From Streptomyces sp. TSRI0281 (GTDB lineage Bacteria; Actinomycetota; Actinomycetes; Streptomycetales; Streptomycetaceae), in NCBI RefSeq assembly GCF_001905125.1, contig NZ_LWLE01000001.1:1048112-1112111 (forward strand): a stretch of 64,000 nt of DNA, given 5' to 3'. Position numbers and translations under genes: made by a program. The stretch's first letter is position 1. Each line of letters begins with the position of its first letter. Shown here piece after piece: positions 43,586-51,564 of this stretch. The notes beneath the pieces are model-generated. The model saw only the letters and a list, made by a program, of their open reading frames with translations. It had not been told where the DNA came from and searched no databases.

Positions 43586-44278
43586 TCACCCATCAGAACC
43601 GGGGTGCCCGTACTCCGCCCGGAAGCCCCCGAGCCGGTCCGCCACCAGCGCGAGCCAGGCGCCGGGTGTGTACGGAGCCTGCGGATCGACCTCCATCCCC
43701 AGCTCGGCCACGGCGAGGGCGTAGTCGGCCTCATCAAGGCGGAGGGCAAGCAGTTCGTGCAGTTCGCCGACGAGTCGGGCCACGAGCGTACGGTCCACCC
43801 TGCTGCCGTAGTCGTCGATGGCCGCATCGTGGTCGGCGAACTCGTCGGGCATGTCCTGCGAGAACCAGCCTCCGAGGAACTGGGCGAGTTCGGGAAAGCG
43901 CGCGTGCCATTCCCAGTGCGTCTCCGGTACGGCCGACGGAGGCGGGACTTCGCCTTCCTCGACGCTGTGCTTGATGTGGTCGGCGAGCAGGAAGAGCCAG
44001 CCCTGGATCTCGGACTCGGGCAGGCCCACATCCGGCACCGAATAGAACTCGCCGAGGCGCAGCCGCAGCCGGCCGGGGGGATTGCGCGCGTACTCCCGGA
44101 TCTGCTGCTCAGCGACGGACAGGGCCCAGGGCCGGGCATGCCAGGTATGCCGCAGATACGCCTGGAGGGCGCGACTCGGCATCTCCGGGGCATCATCGGC
44201 GTTCTCACCGAGGTACGCGCCGGCAACCTGGTCCAACTCGCCGTAACGGCGGTCGAATTCGAGTGGCTTCATGGACAC
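43586..44278 (-). CDS. CdiI_2-type contact-dependent inhibition immunity protein
   Basis: 230 residues. The blocks LEFDRRYGELDQVAGAYLGE, ALQAYLRHTWHARPWALSVA and LRLRLGEFYSVPDVG match the contact-dependent growth inhibition immunity family CdiI_2, often annotated in Streptomyces beside RNase A-like toxin modules. It probably binds and neutralises an RNase A-like toxin in the cytoplasm. It starts 11 bases after the orphan toxin module and is co-directional with the whole toxin operon. An overlapping frame of similar length (43576-44226) is its shadow. Confidence 0.82.
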   Translation of the reverse strand: MSMKPLEFDRRYGELDQVAGAYLGENADDAPEMPSRALQAYLRHTWHARPWALSVAEQQIREYARNPPGRLRLRLGEFYSVPDVGLPESEIQGWLFLLADHIKHSVEEGEVPPPSAVPETHWEWHARFPELAQFLGGWFSQDMPDEFADHDAAIDDYGSRVDRTLVARLVGELHELLALRLDEADYALAVAELGMEVDPQAPYTPGAWLALVADRLGGFRAEYGHPGSDG

Positions 44279-44289
44279 GCGGTCAGCCT

Positions 44290-44589
44290 CTACACGTAGA
44301 TCGGAAAGGTGGCGAGCACAACGAAGCCGTGCGGGCTCGTCGGCTCACGTCTGAGCACCACCCGCGCGGCCCGCACATCGATGGGCTCGCGTCCGGCGAG
44401 CACCATGGCCTGCAACAGCACCCGGCCGACCGGCTCGGCCCGCGACGGCCAGGCGGCCTCGATGGCAAGACGGGGCCGGGTGCCCTGAGCCAGCCAGCGG
44501 TGGATGGCCTGTTCATTGGTGGTGACGACCTGCTGGGTGGCCCAGTGGGCGGTTTCCCTGTCAGGGTAGGTCGCGGAACGGGTGAGCAC
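44290..44589 (-). CDS. Orphan truncated RNase A-like toxin module
   Basis: 99 residues from a GTG at 44589 with GAGG upstream. ATYPDRETAHWATQQVVTTN, AIHRWLA, VGRVLLQ, ARVVLRRE and FVVLATFP match the C-terminal two thirds of the bacterial RNase A-like domain (CdiA-CT type) and align with the end of the full toxin encoded at 45.2-46.9 kb. The N-terminal catalytic His and Arg segment is absent, and the terminal Thr-x-Tyr pattern reads Ala-Thr-Phe. It has its own start and lies just before a CdiI_2 immunity gene. It could be a silent toxin cassette, a decoy or a remnant. Confidence 0.72.
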   Translation of the reverse strand: MLTRSATYPDRETAHWATQQVVTTNEQAIHRWLAQGTRPRLAIEAAWPSRAEPVGRVLLQAMVLAGREPIDVRAARVVLRREPTSPHGFVVLATFPIYV

Positions 44590-44613
44590 GGTGTCCTCGG
44601 TTCGGTGGGTGGT

Positions 44614-45192
44614 TCAGGTGGCGTCGAAGGACCAGAAGAGGCCGACCTCGTCGTCGGAGACGGCGATCAGACCGGCGTCCCAGTCGTACCGACTACATGG
44701 ATTGACTCCTGTGATCGGAGAAAGATAAAAGTCCGGGTTTTCGCTCCCCCATCCGGTATTTGCATAGAACCGGGTCTCCAAGGAGAAGCGAGAAAGGACG
44801 ACGCGAGCCCTGGATTCCATTTCCGGCCTACGGCGATCGAATTCCCACTCCCGCGAGACATCCAGCCAATTCGTCGCAAGCGTGACCAGTAGCCTTTCGA
44901 TAGAAGTTCGCGGGAGTTCCTTCACACGCGAACGCCATAGCTTGACGTCCTCCGCCGTCGCCGGAGGCGGCGCAAAAGGGAACGTCGGGTCCTCTTGACG
45001 CTCCTCTTCATCGGCGTCCGGGTCGAGCGACGCCCATCCCCGAGGGTCTTGCGCGTTGCCCCGCATGATGGACGCGACGTCGTACCACCACTCTTCATGC
45101 TCACGCCGCGCAACGGCCACGAATGTATAGCGGTAGAACAGCTTGAGCGCGTCCGCCCACGCCGCCGCATCGACATCTGCTTCTGTCATCAT
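44614..45192 (-). CDS. Putative immunity protein of the RNase A-like toxin
   Basis: 192 residues (191 if the second Met is used). No family was recognised. It is acidic, aromatic-rich and soluble (EEWWYDVASIMRG; GLIAVSDDEVGLFWSFDAT). It starts eight bases after the toxin stop, the usual place for the cognate immunity gene of a polymorphic toxin. Codon use is clearly less GC-biased than in the flanking core genes, with codons such as AAA, ATA and AGA, which suggests horizontal acquisition together with the toxin. Confidence 0.65.
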   Translation of the reverse strand: MMTEADVDAAAWADALKLFYRYTFVAVARREHEEWWYDVASIMRGNAQDPRGWASLDPDADEEERQEDPTFPFAPPPATAEDVKLWRSRVKELPRTSIERLLVTLATNWLDVSREWEFDRRRPEMESRARVVLSRFSLETRFYANTGWGSENPDFYLSPITGVNPCSRYDWDAGLIAVSDDEVGLFWSFDAT

Positions 45193-45200
45193 CTACTCCA

Positions 45201-46904
45201 TTATTTAGGCATCGACGTCACAACGACGAAGGGCGGATTGAGACTCGGATCCCACTTGAGTCGCGTCGCCACTCCGTACGCGTCCGCCACCGGCATTGCC
45301 TGACCGTCCGAAACCAACGAACTTCGACCAGTCACCGCATGGCCTGCGGATGGACCTTCGCTCGGCACCGATGCGACCTTGAAAACTTTTGACGGCGGAT
45401 CTGGTGGCGGATCACTGAGCCAGTCCTGAATCTCCGACGTGTTCGAGCGGATACAGTATTGGGTATATTTCTGGGCCGAATTCATATCAGGGAAACTCGA
45501 AGCGGCGGGAATTTGAGGCTTGCCCGCCCCATTGGCCTGGTCCTCCAGACGCAGGAGCAGTTGACTGTCGGTCTTTCCCACATGCTTGTCGATCGTGTGC
45601 CCGCCAACGAGCTCTTCGTTCGTCGCCAGATCCAGCGAATACACATAAGGAACCTGGCTCTCGGGCCGCTGCCAACTGTGTTCCTTCTTGAACTCGTTGA
45701 GCGACCTGGCACCGTAGCCTTGAGCACGCGCCTGCTCCGCCTGGAACGTGGGTGCACTGCGCAGCGCAAAATCCAATTCCGGCTTGAGTTTTTTCAGCTC
45801 GCCAGCAGCTGCGTGGAACTGACGGTGATGATCCTCGACCGCTGCATTCATGCCGGTCTTGTCCATGTGGGACCGAAAAGTGATGACGATTTCAGCAAAT
45901 GCCATCGTCGCCGCAAGTCGGGTCAACTCCATCAGGTCGAGGCCGACCGTCAGATCCTTTACCGTCGCGTCAGCCGCCTCCTTGGCATACTTCACCTTCA
46001 AGCCACGGTTCTTTTCGGCGAGATCGGCCAGCGGGTCCAGGATTCCCTGAACGGCATCCGCCGTCTTTCGCAGCACGTCAATGATGGGGCGACGCCCGGC
46101 GGGTGCCGTTCCGCGGCTGGTCTTCCAACTACGCCCCTGCGACGCCCGCTGCCCTTCTTCGTTGCGGGTGCGTCCCCATTCGGTGGTTCCCCAGATCGAC
46201 TGACAGAACGCTCTCATCGCCCCCTGCCACTCGCTGTTCCCCTGGGGGTCGGTCAGGTACGCGATGGCGTCGGTCAGCTCCTCGGCGGACTTCGCCGCAT
46301 CCTTGGCGATCTCCCGCCACGCGACCGCCATTCCTCGGAGTTCATCGTCCCTGGCACCCGGGGTGATCTCATGGACCTTACCGAGGCGGAGCCCATGCTC
46401 GATCGCCGGCCGGATGACGTCCGCGAGGAAGTCCGGGATCTCGCCGAGAATCCCCGATATCTGCCAGGAATCGGCGTCCTCGCCCGTACCCGTCCACTTG
46501 ATTTCGTTGACCGGACCGTAGGGCGGGGTCTTGTTGATGACCACGGGCTCGGGCCGCTTCACCGGTGGAGCGCCCTTCCGCCCCCGAGCCTCCCAGTCGG
46601 CCTGGGCGTAGTTGTTCGCGGTGATGGTCAGGCCTACCGCCGCACCTCCGATGCTCACCACACCCCTCCCCCAGACCTCTAGGAACTTTCCCACCACCGC
46701 CATGTACTCGGCGGCAAAGGCTTCGGCACCCGACCCGGCCCCTGCCGACTGGCTGTACTTGTTCAGGGCGTCGACCAACTTCACACCGCGCTGATCGTGG
46801 GCATCCTGTCCGTCCCGCACCAGCTCCGAAGCGTGGTAGACGTGTGGGGGCTGGATGTCGAAGCCTCCACCCTGCGAGGGCGGTGGCGGCGGCGGACCTG
46901 CCAT
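45201..46904 (-). CDS. Secreted polymorphic toxin with C-terminal RNase A-like domain
   Basis: 567 residues from an ATG at 46904 that overlaps the upstream WXG100 stop by one base. A proline-rich N-terminus is followed by long helical segments, including a type VII-like region with a glycine-rich hydrophobic span (SIGGAAVGLTITANNYAQADW), and no Sec signal. The C-terminal domain, from GGHTIDKHVGKTDSQLLLRL, has His441 and Arg452 eleven residues apart, as in the CdiA RNase A-like toxin, and Thr563 near the end. Met565 stands where that family usually has Tyr. It should cleave RNA in rival cells after type VII-type export. GC3 of the C-terminal part is only about 60%. Confidence 0.82.
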   Translation of the reverse strand: MAGPPPPPPSQGGGFDIQPPHVYHASELVRDGQDAHDQRGVKLVDALNKYSQSAGAGSGAEAFAAEYMAVVGKFLEVWGRGVVSIGGAAVGLTITANNYAQADWEARGRKGAPPVKRPEPVVINKTPPYGPVNEIKWTGTGEDADSWQISGILGEIPDFLADVIRPAIEHGLRLGKVHEITPGARDDELRGMAVAWREIAKDAAKSAEELTDAIAYLTDPQGNSEWQGAMRAFCQSIWGTTEWGRTRNEEGQRASQGRSWKTSRGTAPAGRRPIIDVLRKTADAVQGILDPLADLAEKNRGLKVKYAKEAADATVKDLTVGLDLMELTRLAATMAFAEIVITFRSHMDKTGMNAAVEDHHRQFHAAAGELKKLKPELDFALRSAPTFQAEQARAQGYGARSLNEFKKEHSWQRPESQVPYVYSLDLATNEELVGGHTIDKHVGKTDSQLLLRLEDQANGAGKPQIPAASSFPDMNSAQKYTQYCIRSNTSEIQDWLSDPPPDPPSKVFKVASVPSEGPSAGHAVTGRSSLVSDGQAMPVADAYGVATRLKWDPSLNPPFVVVTSMPK

Positions 46905-47209
46905 CAGGCGGCCCCCCAGCCGCGCAGTACGGCCTGGTGAGCTGCCGCGTAGTTGATATGGCCGGCGACCACCACCTCTTGAAGCCAGGCCTGGGCCGCC
47001 TCCAGGTCCTGCGCCGAGTGATCCCACTTGTCGAGTTCATCGACAAACGCCTGGCGGGCCTCGCCCTCCCACGTCAGGACCACCTGCTCCACCCGGGGGT
47101 AGAGCAGGTCCAGCTTCTCGTTGAGTTTCTTGAGTATGTCCTCAAGATCAGCCGAGAGGTTTCGCAAAGTCGCAAAATCGACGGCTATGGAATCGTCGTC
47201 CGATGGCAT
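46904..47209 (-). CDS. WXG100-like type VII secretion partner 2
   Basis: 101 residues. The two-helix hairpin pattern is clear (LRNLSADLEDILKKLNEKLD, turn, VVLTWEGEARQAFVDELDKW), with W-E-G in place of W-x-G. The stop overlaps the toxin start, so the two are translationally coupled. It probably dimerises with the toxin N-terminus or the other WXG100 protein and guides export. Codons include ATA, TTT and CTT, unlike core genes here. Confidence 0.8.
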   Translation of the reverse strand: MPSDDDSIAVDFATLRNLSADLEDILKKLNEKLDLLYPRVEQVVLTWEGEARQAFVDELDKWDHSAQDLEAAQAWLQEVVVAGHINYAAAHQAVLRGWGAA

Positions 47210-47222
47210 GTGTCCCCCGATG

Positions 47223-47627
47223 TCACAGGTCGCTGATACGGCTGCGCGGCGTCGCTCCTGTTTGCACCCCGCCGTTCTGGTTCGGTGTGGAGAGCGCGTT
47301 CGCCTCTGCGGCCACGTCGACGGCGTTCTGCATCCGCCGGAATTGGCCCATGATCTCCAGCTCCTGTTCCGTGAAGCCGTCCCGGCTCAGGCGCACGGCC
47401 TGTTCCAGGATCTTCATGACACCCCTGATCCGCACAGCGTCTTCCGCGGCGCCCCTATGGAGCGCCCTGTACGCCTTGGCTGCGGGGCCACGCCAGCCCG
47501 CCTCGATCACATCGACGATCTCGTCCATGCGTTTTACCTGTTTGGTCAGGTATTCCTGCATTTCGTCGAGATCGTCGGCCAGGTCGGTCAATCGGTGATC
47601 GACCACCCGGAGGCTCTGCCCGTCCAC
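47223..47627 (-). CDS. WXG100-like type VII secretion partner 1
   Basis: 134 residues. Helices around VDHRLTDLADDLDEMQEYLT and the W-R-G turn (IEAGWRGPAAKAYRALHRGA), followed by a long second helix, fit the WXG100/ESAT-6-like fold with a longer tail. It is the first gene of the toxin operon (13 bases to the next). No ESX core secretion genes (EccC and others) are in the window, so the machinery must be elsewhere. Confidence 0.78.
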   Translation of the reverse strand: MDGQSLRVVDHRLTDLADDLDEMQEYLTKQVKRMDEIVDVIEAGWRGPAAKAYRALHRGAAEDAVRIRGVMKILEQAVRLSRDGFTEQELEIMGQFRRMQNAVDVAAEANALSTPNQNGGVQTGATPRSRISDL

Positions 47628-47947
47628 CGGATTCCCCCATCCGTCAGCCCATTAAGGCCCATTCGCCACGGGCCGTGCGACCAAATTAACAACTCATACC
47701 CGGGCGCATCCCGCCAGGTCCCGCACATTTCGCCACGTATATTCCCGGCACCGCCCGCCACCGAAAAGAATCGGCCCGGATTCATCGGAAATCGCGCCAC
47801 CCACGCGCCCGCCCCAGCCGCCCGACGGGGCCGATGGGGCCGATGGAGCCGACGGAGCTACCCGCCCACCCCCGTGACCAAGGACCCTCCAGAGGTAGGG
47901 ACCAAAGGGGGCTTGACGGACCGCAGGGCTGAAAATATCTTTCAAGA
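47628..47947. other. Divergent region between toxin operon and MurNAc operon
   Basis: 320 bases hold the promoters of the minus-strand toxin cassette and the plus-strand rpiR-murQ operon. A short GGCCGATGG-type repeat lies near 47828-47850. The right end carries the first RpiR-type box. No further gene was supported. Confidence 0.5.
47931..47945. promoter_or_regulatory. RpiR-type operator box 1
   Basis: TGAAA-ATATC-TTTCA is a perfect 5-bp dyad, just upstream of the GTG start of the RpiR regulator. It forms the left half of a larger inverted repeat with box 2 (17-base segments agreeing at 15 positions). Confidence 0.8.
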
Positions 47948-48865
47948 GTGACCAATGACGTGAAGGAAATTTTCAGCGGCGACTCCCCGCCCGCTCCCGC
48001 GGCCCTCGCCGCCAAGGTCCGGACCCTTGCGCCCTCCATGACCCGCTCCATGCAGCGCGTCGCCGAAGCCGTCGCGGGGGACCCGGCCGGATGCGCCGCC
48101 CTCACCGTCACCGGTCTCGCCGAGCTCACCGGCACAAGCGAGGCCACCGTGGTCCGCACCGCCCGGCTCCTGGGCTATCCCGGCTACCGGGACCTGCGCC
48201 TGGCGCTCGCCGGGCTCGCCGCGCATCAGGAGTCCGGCCGGGCGCCCGCCGTCACCGCTGACATCGCCGTCGACGACCCGATCGCGGACGTGGTCGCCAA
48301 GCTCGCCTACGACGAGCAGCAGACCCTCGCCGACACCGCCGCCGGGCTGGACACCGTGCAGCTCGGGGCCGCCGTCACCGCCGCGTCGACCGCCCGCCGC
48401 ATCGACATCTACGGCGCCGGGGCCTCCTCCCTCGTCGGCCAGGACCTGGCGCAGAAGCTGCTCCGGATCGGGCTGATCGCGCACGCCCACATGGACCCGC
48501 ACCTCGCGGTGACCAACGCCGTGCAGCTCCGTTCCGGTGACGTGGCCATCGCCATCACGCACTCCGGGTCGACCAGTGACGTCATCGAACCGCTCCGGGT
48601 CGCCTTCGACCACGGGGCGACGACCGTCGCGATCACCGGCCGGCCGGACGGCGCCGTCACGCAGTACGCGGACCATGTGCTGACCACGTCCACCGCCCGC
48701 GAGAGCGAGCTGCGGCCGGCCGCCATGTCGAGCCGTACGAGCCAGCTCCTCGTCGTGGACTGCCTGTTCATAGGGGTGGCCCAGCGGACGTACGAGACGG
48801 CCGCCCCGGCACTCGCCGCGTCCTACGAGGCGCTCGCCCACCGCCACAACCCCCGCACCCGCTGA
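47948..48865 (+). CDS. MurR/RpiR family transcriptional regulator
   Basis: 305 residues from a GTG at 47948; a second in-frame GTG lies 12 bases later. The N-terminal helix-turn-helix (RVAEAVAGDPAGCAALTVTG, TSEATVVRTARLLGYPGYRDL) is followed by a SIS sugar-phosphate domain (DIYGAGASSLVGQDLAQKLL, ITHSGSTSDVIEPLRVA). It heads an operon with murQ and a PTS permease, so it is the expected sensor of MurNAc 6-phosphate. The boxes at 47931 and 47962 are probable autoregulatory sites. Confidence 0.93.
   Translation: MTNDVKEIFSGDSPPAPAALAAKVRTLAPSMTRSMQRVAEAVAGDPAGCAALTVTGLAELTGTSEATVVRTARLLGYPGYRDLRLALAGLAAHQESGRAPAVTADIAVDDPIADVVAKLAYDEQQTLADTAAGLDTVQLGAAVTAASTARRIDIYGAGASSLVGQDLAQKLLRIGLIAHAHMDPHLAVTNAVQLRSGDVAIAITHSGSTSDVIEPLRVAFDHGATTVAITGRPDGAVTQYADHVLTTSTARESELRPAAMSSRTSQLLVVDCLFIGVAQRTYETAAPALAASYEALAHRHNPRTR
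47962..47976. promoter_or_regulatory. RpiR-type operator box 2 (inside the coding start)
   Basis: TGAAG-GAAAT-TTTCA lies within codons 5-10 of the regulator gene, in opposite orientation to box 1. Binding across both boxes would cover the start codon. Confidence 0.7.
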
Positions 48866-48899
48866 ACCGTACGAGACCGAGAAAGCAGAGCCGCTCTCC

Positions 48900-49865
48900 A
48901 TGACCTCCACCACCGACGCCAACACCGACGCCAACACCGGCGGCTACGGTGAGCTGCGCGCCCAGCTGGCCACTCTCACCACCGAGGCATTCCGACCCGA
49001 GCTCGCCGAGATCGACCAGCTCCCCACGCAGGAACTGGCGCGCATCATGAACGGCGAGGACAACAGCGTCCCCGCCGCCGTCGCCGCGCGGCTGCCGGAG
49101 ATCTCGGCCGCGATCGACGCCACCGCCGAGCGCATGGCACGCGGCGGCCGGCTGATCTACGCGGGCGCGGGCACCGCCGGCCGCCTCGGGGTCCTGGACG
49201 CCAGCGAGTGCCCGCCCACCTTCAACACCGACCCGTCCGAGGTCATCGGCCTGATCGCGGGCGGCCCGTCCGCCATGGTCAAGGCCGTCGAAGGTGCCGA
49301 GGACAGCAAGGAGCTGGCCGCCGCCGACCTGGACGCGCTGAAGCTGACCGCCGACGACACGGTGGTCGGCATCTCCGCCTCCGGCCGCACCCCGTACGCC
49401 ATCGGCGCCGTCGAGCACGCCCGCGCCCTGGGCGCCCTGACCATCGGCCTCTCCTGCAACGCGGACTCGGCGCTCGCCGCCGCCGCCGAGCACGGCCTGG
49501 AGGTCGTCGTCGGCCCCGAACTGCTCACCGGCTCCACCCGCCTCAAGGCCGGTACGGCGCAGAAGCTCGTCCTCAACATGATCTCGACGATCACGATGAT
49601 CCGGCTCGGCAAGACGTACGGGAATCTGATGGTCGACGTCCGCGCCTCCAACGAGAAGCTGCGGGCCCGCTCCCGCCGCATCGTCTCGCTGGCCACCGGG
49701 GCCTCCGACGCCGAGATCGAGGCCGCGCTCGCCGCCACCGACGGCGAGGTGAAGAACGCGATCCTCACCATCCTCGGCCGGGTCGACGGACCCACCGCCG
49801 CCACGCTCCTGACCGACTCCGACGGACACCTCCGCGCCGCCCTCGCGGCCGTACGCACCACCTGA
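48900..49865 (+). CDS. murQ: N-acetylmuramic acid 6-phosphate etherase
   Basis: 321 residues. MurQ signatures are LARIMNGEDNSVPAAVAARL, GGRLIYAGAGTAGRLGVLDA, ECPPTFNTDP (catalytic Glu in the family) and GISASGRTPYAIGAV (SIS domain). The enzyme removes lactate from MurNAc 6-phosphate to give GlcNAc 6-phosphate in cell-wall recycling. It lies 34 bases after the regulator and 47 bases before the PTS gene. Confidence 0.96.
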   Translation: MTSTTDANTDANTGGYGELRAQLATLTTEAFRPELAEIDQLPTQELARIMNGEDNSVPAAVAARLPEISAAIDATAERMARGGRLIYAGAGTAGRLGVLDASECPPTFNTDPSEVIGLIAGGPSAMVKAVEGAEDSKELAAADLDALKLTADDTVVGISASGRTPYAIGAVEHARALGALTIGLSCNADSALAAAAEHGLEVVVGPELLTGSTRLKAGTAQKLVLNMISTITMIRLGKTYGNLMVDVRASNEKLRARSRRIVSLATGASDAEIEAALAATDGEVKNAILTILGRVDGPTAATLLTDSDGHLRAALAAVRTT

Positions 49866-49912
49866 CCCACCGGCACCACTCCCGCACCCCCGCACAGCAA
49901 GGCACCACGCAC

Positions 49913-51475
49913 ATGGCCACAGAAGACAAGAACCGCGCCACTGCCGCCGCGATCCTGCCGCTCGTCGGTGGCGCCGCGAACGTCAGCTCCATCGCCCACT
50001 GCATGACCCGGCTCCGCCTCGGTCTGCACGACCGTTCCCTCGTCGACGACGAGGCCCTGAAGGCCGTCCCCGCCGTCATGGGCGTGGTCGATGACGACAC
50101 GTACCAGATCGTCCTCGGCCCCGGTACGGTCGCCCGCGTCACGCCGGAGTTCGAGAAGCTGGTCGAGGAGGGCCGGGCCGCCGCTCCGGAGCCCGCCCCC
50201 GCGACCGGCCCCGTCTCCGCCGACGAACTGGCCGCGCAGGGCGCCGCGATCAAGGCGCAGCAGAAGGCGAAGAACGCCACCCCGTTCAAGCTGTTCCTGC
50301 GGAAGATCGCGAACATCTTCGTCCCGCTGATCCCGGCCCTCATCGGCTGCGGCATCATCGCGGGCCTCAACGGCCTGCTGGTCAACCTGGAGTGGCTGCC
50401 CTCCGTCACCCCCGCACTCGCCGCGATGGCCTCCGGCTTCATGGCGCTGATCGCGGTGTTCGTCGGCTACAACACGGCGAAGGAGTTCGGCGGTACGCCG
50501 ATCCTCGGCGGCGCGGTCGCGGCGATCATCGTCTTCCCGGGCGTCGCGAACATCGACGCGTTCGGCCAGACCCTCTCCCCCGGACAGGGCGGTGTGCTCG
50601 GCGCGCTGGGCGCGGCGGTGCTCGCGGTGTACGTGGAGAAGTGGTGCCGCCGCTGGGTGCCCGAGGCCCTGGACGTCCTGGTCACCCCGACCCTGACGGT
50701 CCTGATCTCCGGCCTGGTGACCATCTTCGGCCTGATGTACGTGGCCGGTGAGGTCTCCTCCGCCATCGGTACGTTCGCCGACTGGCTGCTGTCCAACGGC
50801 GGTGCGGGCGCGGGCTTCGTCCTCGGCGGGCTCTTCCTCCCACTGGTGATGCTGGGTCTGCACCAGGCCCTGATCCCGATCCACACCACGCTGATCGAGC
50901 AGCAGGGCTACACGGTCCTGCTCCCGATCCTCGCGATGGCCGGCGCGGGCCAGGTCGGCGCGGCGGCGGCCGTCTACTTCCGCCTCCCGCGCAACGAGTC
51001 GATCCGCCGCACCATCAAGTCCGCCCTCCCCGCAGGTCTGCTGGGCGTCGGCGAACCCCTGATCTACGGTGTCTCGCTGCCGCTGGGCCGCCCCTTCATC
51101 ACGGCGTGCGTCGGCGGCGCGTTCGGCGCGGGCTTCGTGGGTCTGTTCAACCAACTCGGCGACACGGTCGGCTCCACGGCCATCGGCCCGTCCGGCTGGG
51201 CCCTGTTCCCGCTGCTCGACGGCAACCACGGCCTGGGCTCGACGATCGCCATCTACGCGGGCGGCCTGCTCGTCGGCTATGTCGCCGGGTTCCTCGCCAC
51301 GTACTTCTTCGGCTTCAGCAAGGACCTGCTGACGGAGTTCAACGTCTCCCAGGAGCCCGCCCCCTCCGCGGTCACCGCCACGGGCGGCCACCCTGCGGCA
51401 GCACCGGGATCGGCCCCCGGTTCCGGCCCCGAAACCGGCCCCGGCTCCCCCGCGAAGGAACCTGCGGGGGTCTGA
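49913..51475 (+). CDS. PTS EIIBC permease, MurNAc-type
   Basis: 520 residues from the ATG at 49913. The EIIB domain comes first, with the phosphorylated Cys in SIAHCMTRLRLGL (near residue 29). A linker of about 40 residues leads to the EIIC membrane domain (FVPLIPALIGCGIIAGLNGL, GVGEPLIYGVSLPLGRPF). The context with murQ and an RpiR regulator indicates uptake and phosphorylation of N-acetylmuramic acid (MurP-like). No EIIA domain is present; one from another system, such as Crr, is required. Confidence 0.92.
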   Translation: MATEDKNRATAAAILPLVGGAANVSSIAHCMTRLRLGLHDRSLVDDEALKAVPAVMGVVDDDTYQIVLGPGTVARVTPEFEKLVEEGRAAAPEPAPATGPVSADELAAQGAAIKAQQKAKNATPFKLFLRKIANIFVPLIPALIGCGIIAGLNGLLVNLEWLPSVTPALAAMASGFMALIAVFVGYNTAKEFGGTPILGGAVAAIIVFPGVANIDAFGQTLSPGQGGVLGALGAAVLAVYVEKWCRRWVPEALDVLVTPTLTVLISGLVTIFGLMYVAGEVSSAIGTFADWLLSNGGAGAGFVLGGLFLPLVMLGLHQALIPIHTTLIEQQGYTVLLPILAMAGAGQVGAAAAVYFRLPRNESIRRTIKSALPAGLLGVGEPLIYGVSLPLGRPFITACVGGAFGAGFVGLFNQLGDTVGSTAIGPSGWALFPLLDGNHGLGSTIAIYAGGLLVGYVAGFLATYFFGFSKDLLTEFNVSQEPAPSAVTATGGHPAAAPGSAPGSGPETGPGSPAKEPAGV

Positions 51476-51492
51476 CCGCCCTTCGTACGGCA

Positions 51493-51548
51493 ACGGCTAC
51501 GGCACCGGGTCATGGGCAGCACTGCACATGACCCGGTGCCGTAGCCGT
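51493..51548. terminator. Long perfect terminator hairpin
   Basis: 22-bp perfect arms (51493-51514 and 51527-51548) with a 12-base loop lie between the convergent PTS and Uma2 genes. This is the strongest hairpin in the window. Confidence 0.92.
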
Positions 51549-51564
51549 CGGTGGCGCCGTGCGG

